Shown here: piece after piece, positions 63,904 to 64,000 of the stretch
How positions within the stretch are numbered: the stretch's first letter is position 1
Layout: every line of letters starts with the position of its first letter
Assembly (NCBI GenBank): GCA_023375675.1
Contig: JALQBC010000071.1
Location: 36,383 to 100,382, forward strand
DNA length: 64,000 nt
Direction of reading: 5' to 3'
From: Cytospora piceicola
Taxonomy: Eukaryota; Ascomycota; Sordariomycetes; Diaporthales; Cytosporaceae
Program-made: the position numbers and the translations under genes
Notes under the pieces: generated by a model
Told to the model about the DNA's origin: nothing
Database searches by the model: none
The model's input: the letters and a program-made list of their open reading frames with translations, nothing else

Positions 63904-64000
<97 letters not shown>
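63492..64000 (-). mobile_element. Helitron-like element A, copy A4 (3' part, cut by window end)
   Basis: Reverse-oriented copy of A. From the left it shows the complement of the 3' terminus (CTAAGGAACGG, preceded by A so that a T follows the element), the terminal hairpin (GGCGGT AGA ACCGCC), the internal palindrome (about 63,580-63,665) and then the microsatellite as TTAC/CTTA units to the last base of the window. The 5' part lies beyond the window. Confidence 0.8.
63716..64000. repeat. (TTAC)n microsatellite of A4, runs off the window
   Basis: Tetranucleotide array, complementary to the GTAA array of A2. It becomes a nearly perfect CTTA run over the last 90 bases and continues past the end. 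Confidence 0.95.

Larger units (their letters stand above)
21761..64000. other. AT-rich, RIP-like repeat block
   Basis: From here to the window end the DNA is mostly A and T. The dinucleotides CA and TG are rare, TA is very frequent, and remaining C residues sit mostly in CG, CT or CC. Open frames almost vanish: only two of 60 or more codons occur in 42 kb. Repeat copies differ largely by C/T and G/A transitions. This is the pattern expected from repeat-induced point mutation, which acts on duplicated DNA in ascomycetes with CpA preference. The composition change begins inside the first repeat copy at about 21.8-22.1 kb. Confidence 0.85.

Noticed and set aside
63716..64000. Telomere or subtelomeric repeat
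   Set aside because: The unit is TTAC/CTTA, not TTAGGG, and it belongs to element A4. The window end is arbitrary.

Overview
The window looks like a filamentous ascomycete (Pezizomycotina) chromosome segment. The evidence is a spliced gene with short 78-105 bp GT..AG introns that encodes a fungal-type secreted glucanase, and a large block of very AT-rich DNA full of decayed retrotransposons. The block carries the mark of repeat-induced point mutation (RIP): CA/TG dinucleotides are rare and TA is abundant. The species cannot be named from the sequence.

Layout. (1) 1-18,355: normal-composition DNA with no intact gene that I can support. It is pyrimidine-rich at the left end and carries several minisatellites, three diverged copies of a ~150 bp dispersed repeat, and scattered coding-like scraps broken by stops. 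(2) 18,356-21,198 (minus): one complete seven-exon gene for a secreted GH55-type beta-1,3-glucanase of 763 aa, with a plausible TATA box upstream. (3) From about 21,760 to the window end: AT-rich repeat DNA with no living gene.

The repeat block is a readable nest. A Ty3/gypsy chromovirus relic on the plus strand (LTRs 35,210-35,418 and 49,606-49,814) is split by a second gypsy relic on the minus strand (LTRs 38,248-38,463 and 45,637-45,852). A third minus-strand gypsy relic lies at about 28.7-33.4 kb. Two copies of a 1.6 kb non-autonomous LTR element (26,269-27,899 minus; 54,183-55,788 plus) have 183 bp LTRs and perfect 5 bp target duplications. A solo LTR (23,923-26,164) has a perfect 5 bp target duplication and is itself split by a 1.78 kb element. 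That element belongs to a family with four copies here (21,761; 24,307; 58,358; 63,492). The three copies whose 3' end is in the window end in a hairpin plus CTAG-like terminus, and insertion is A^T without target duplication, which is Helitron-like. The family carries a strongly expanded GTAA microsatellite and an 82 bp palindrome. Two inverted-repeat elements with related termini (33,601-34,132 and 51,513-52,002, the latter with an 8 bp duplication) and a LINE C-terminal relic (59.6-60.4 kb, minus) complete the inventory.

The only gene likely to make a product is the glucanase. It sits about 0.6 kb from the edge of the RIP-degraded block and shows no sign of decay. The most novel candidate is the Helitron-like microsatellite-carrying family.
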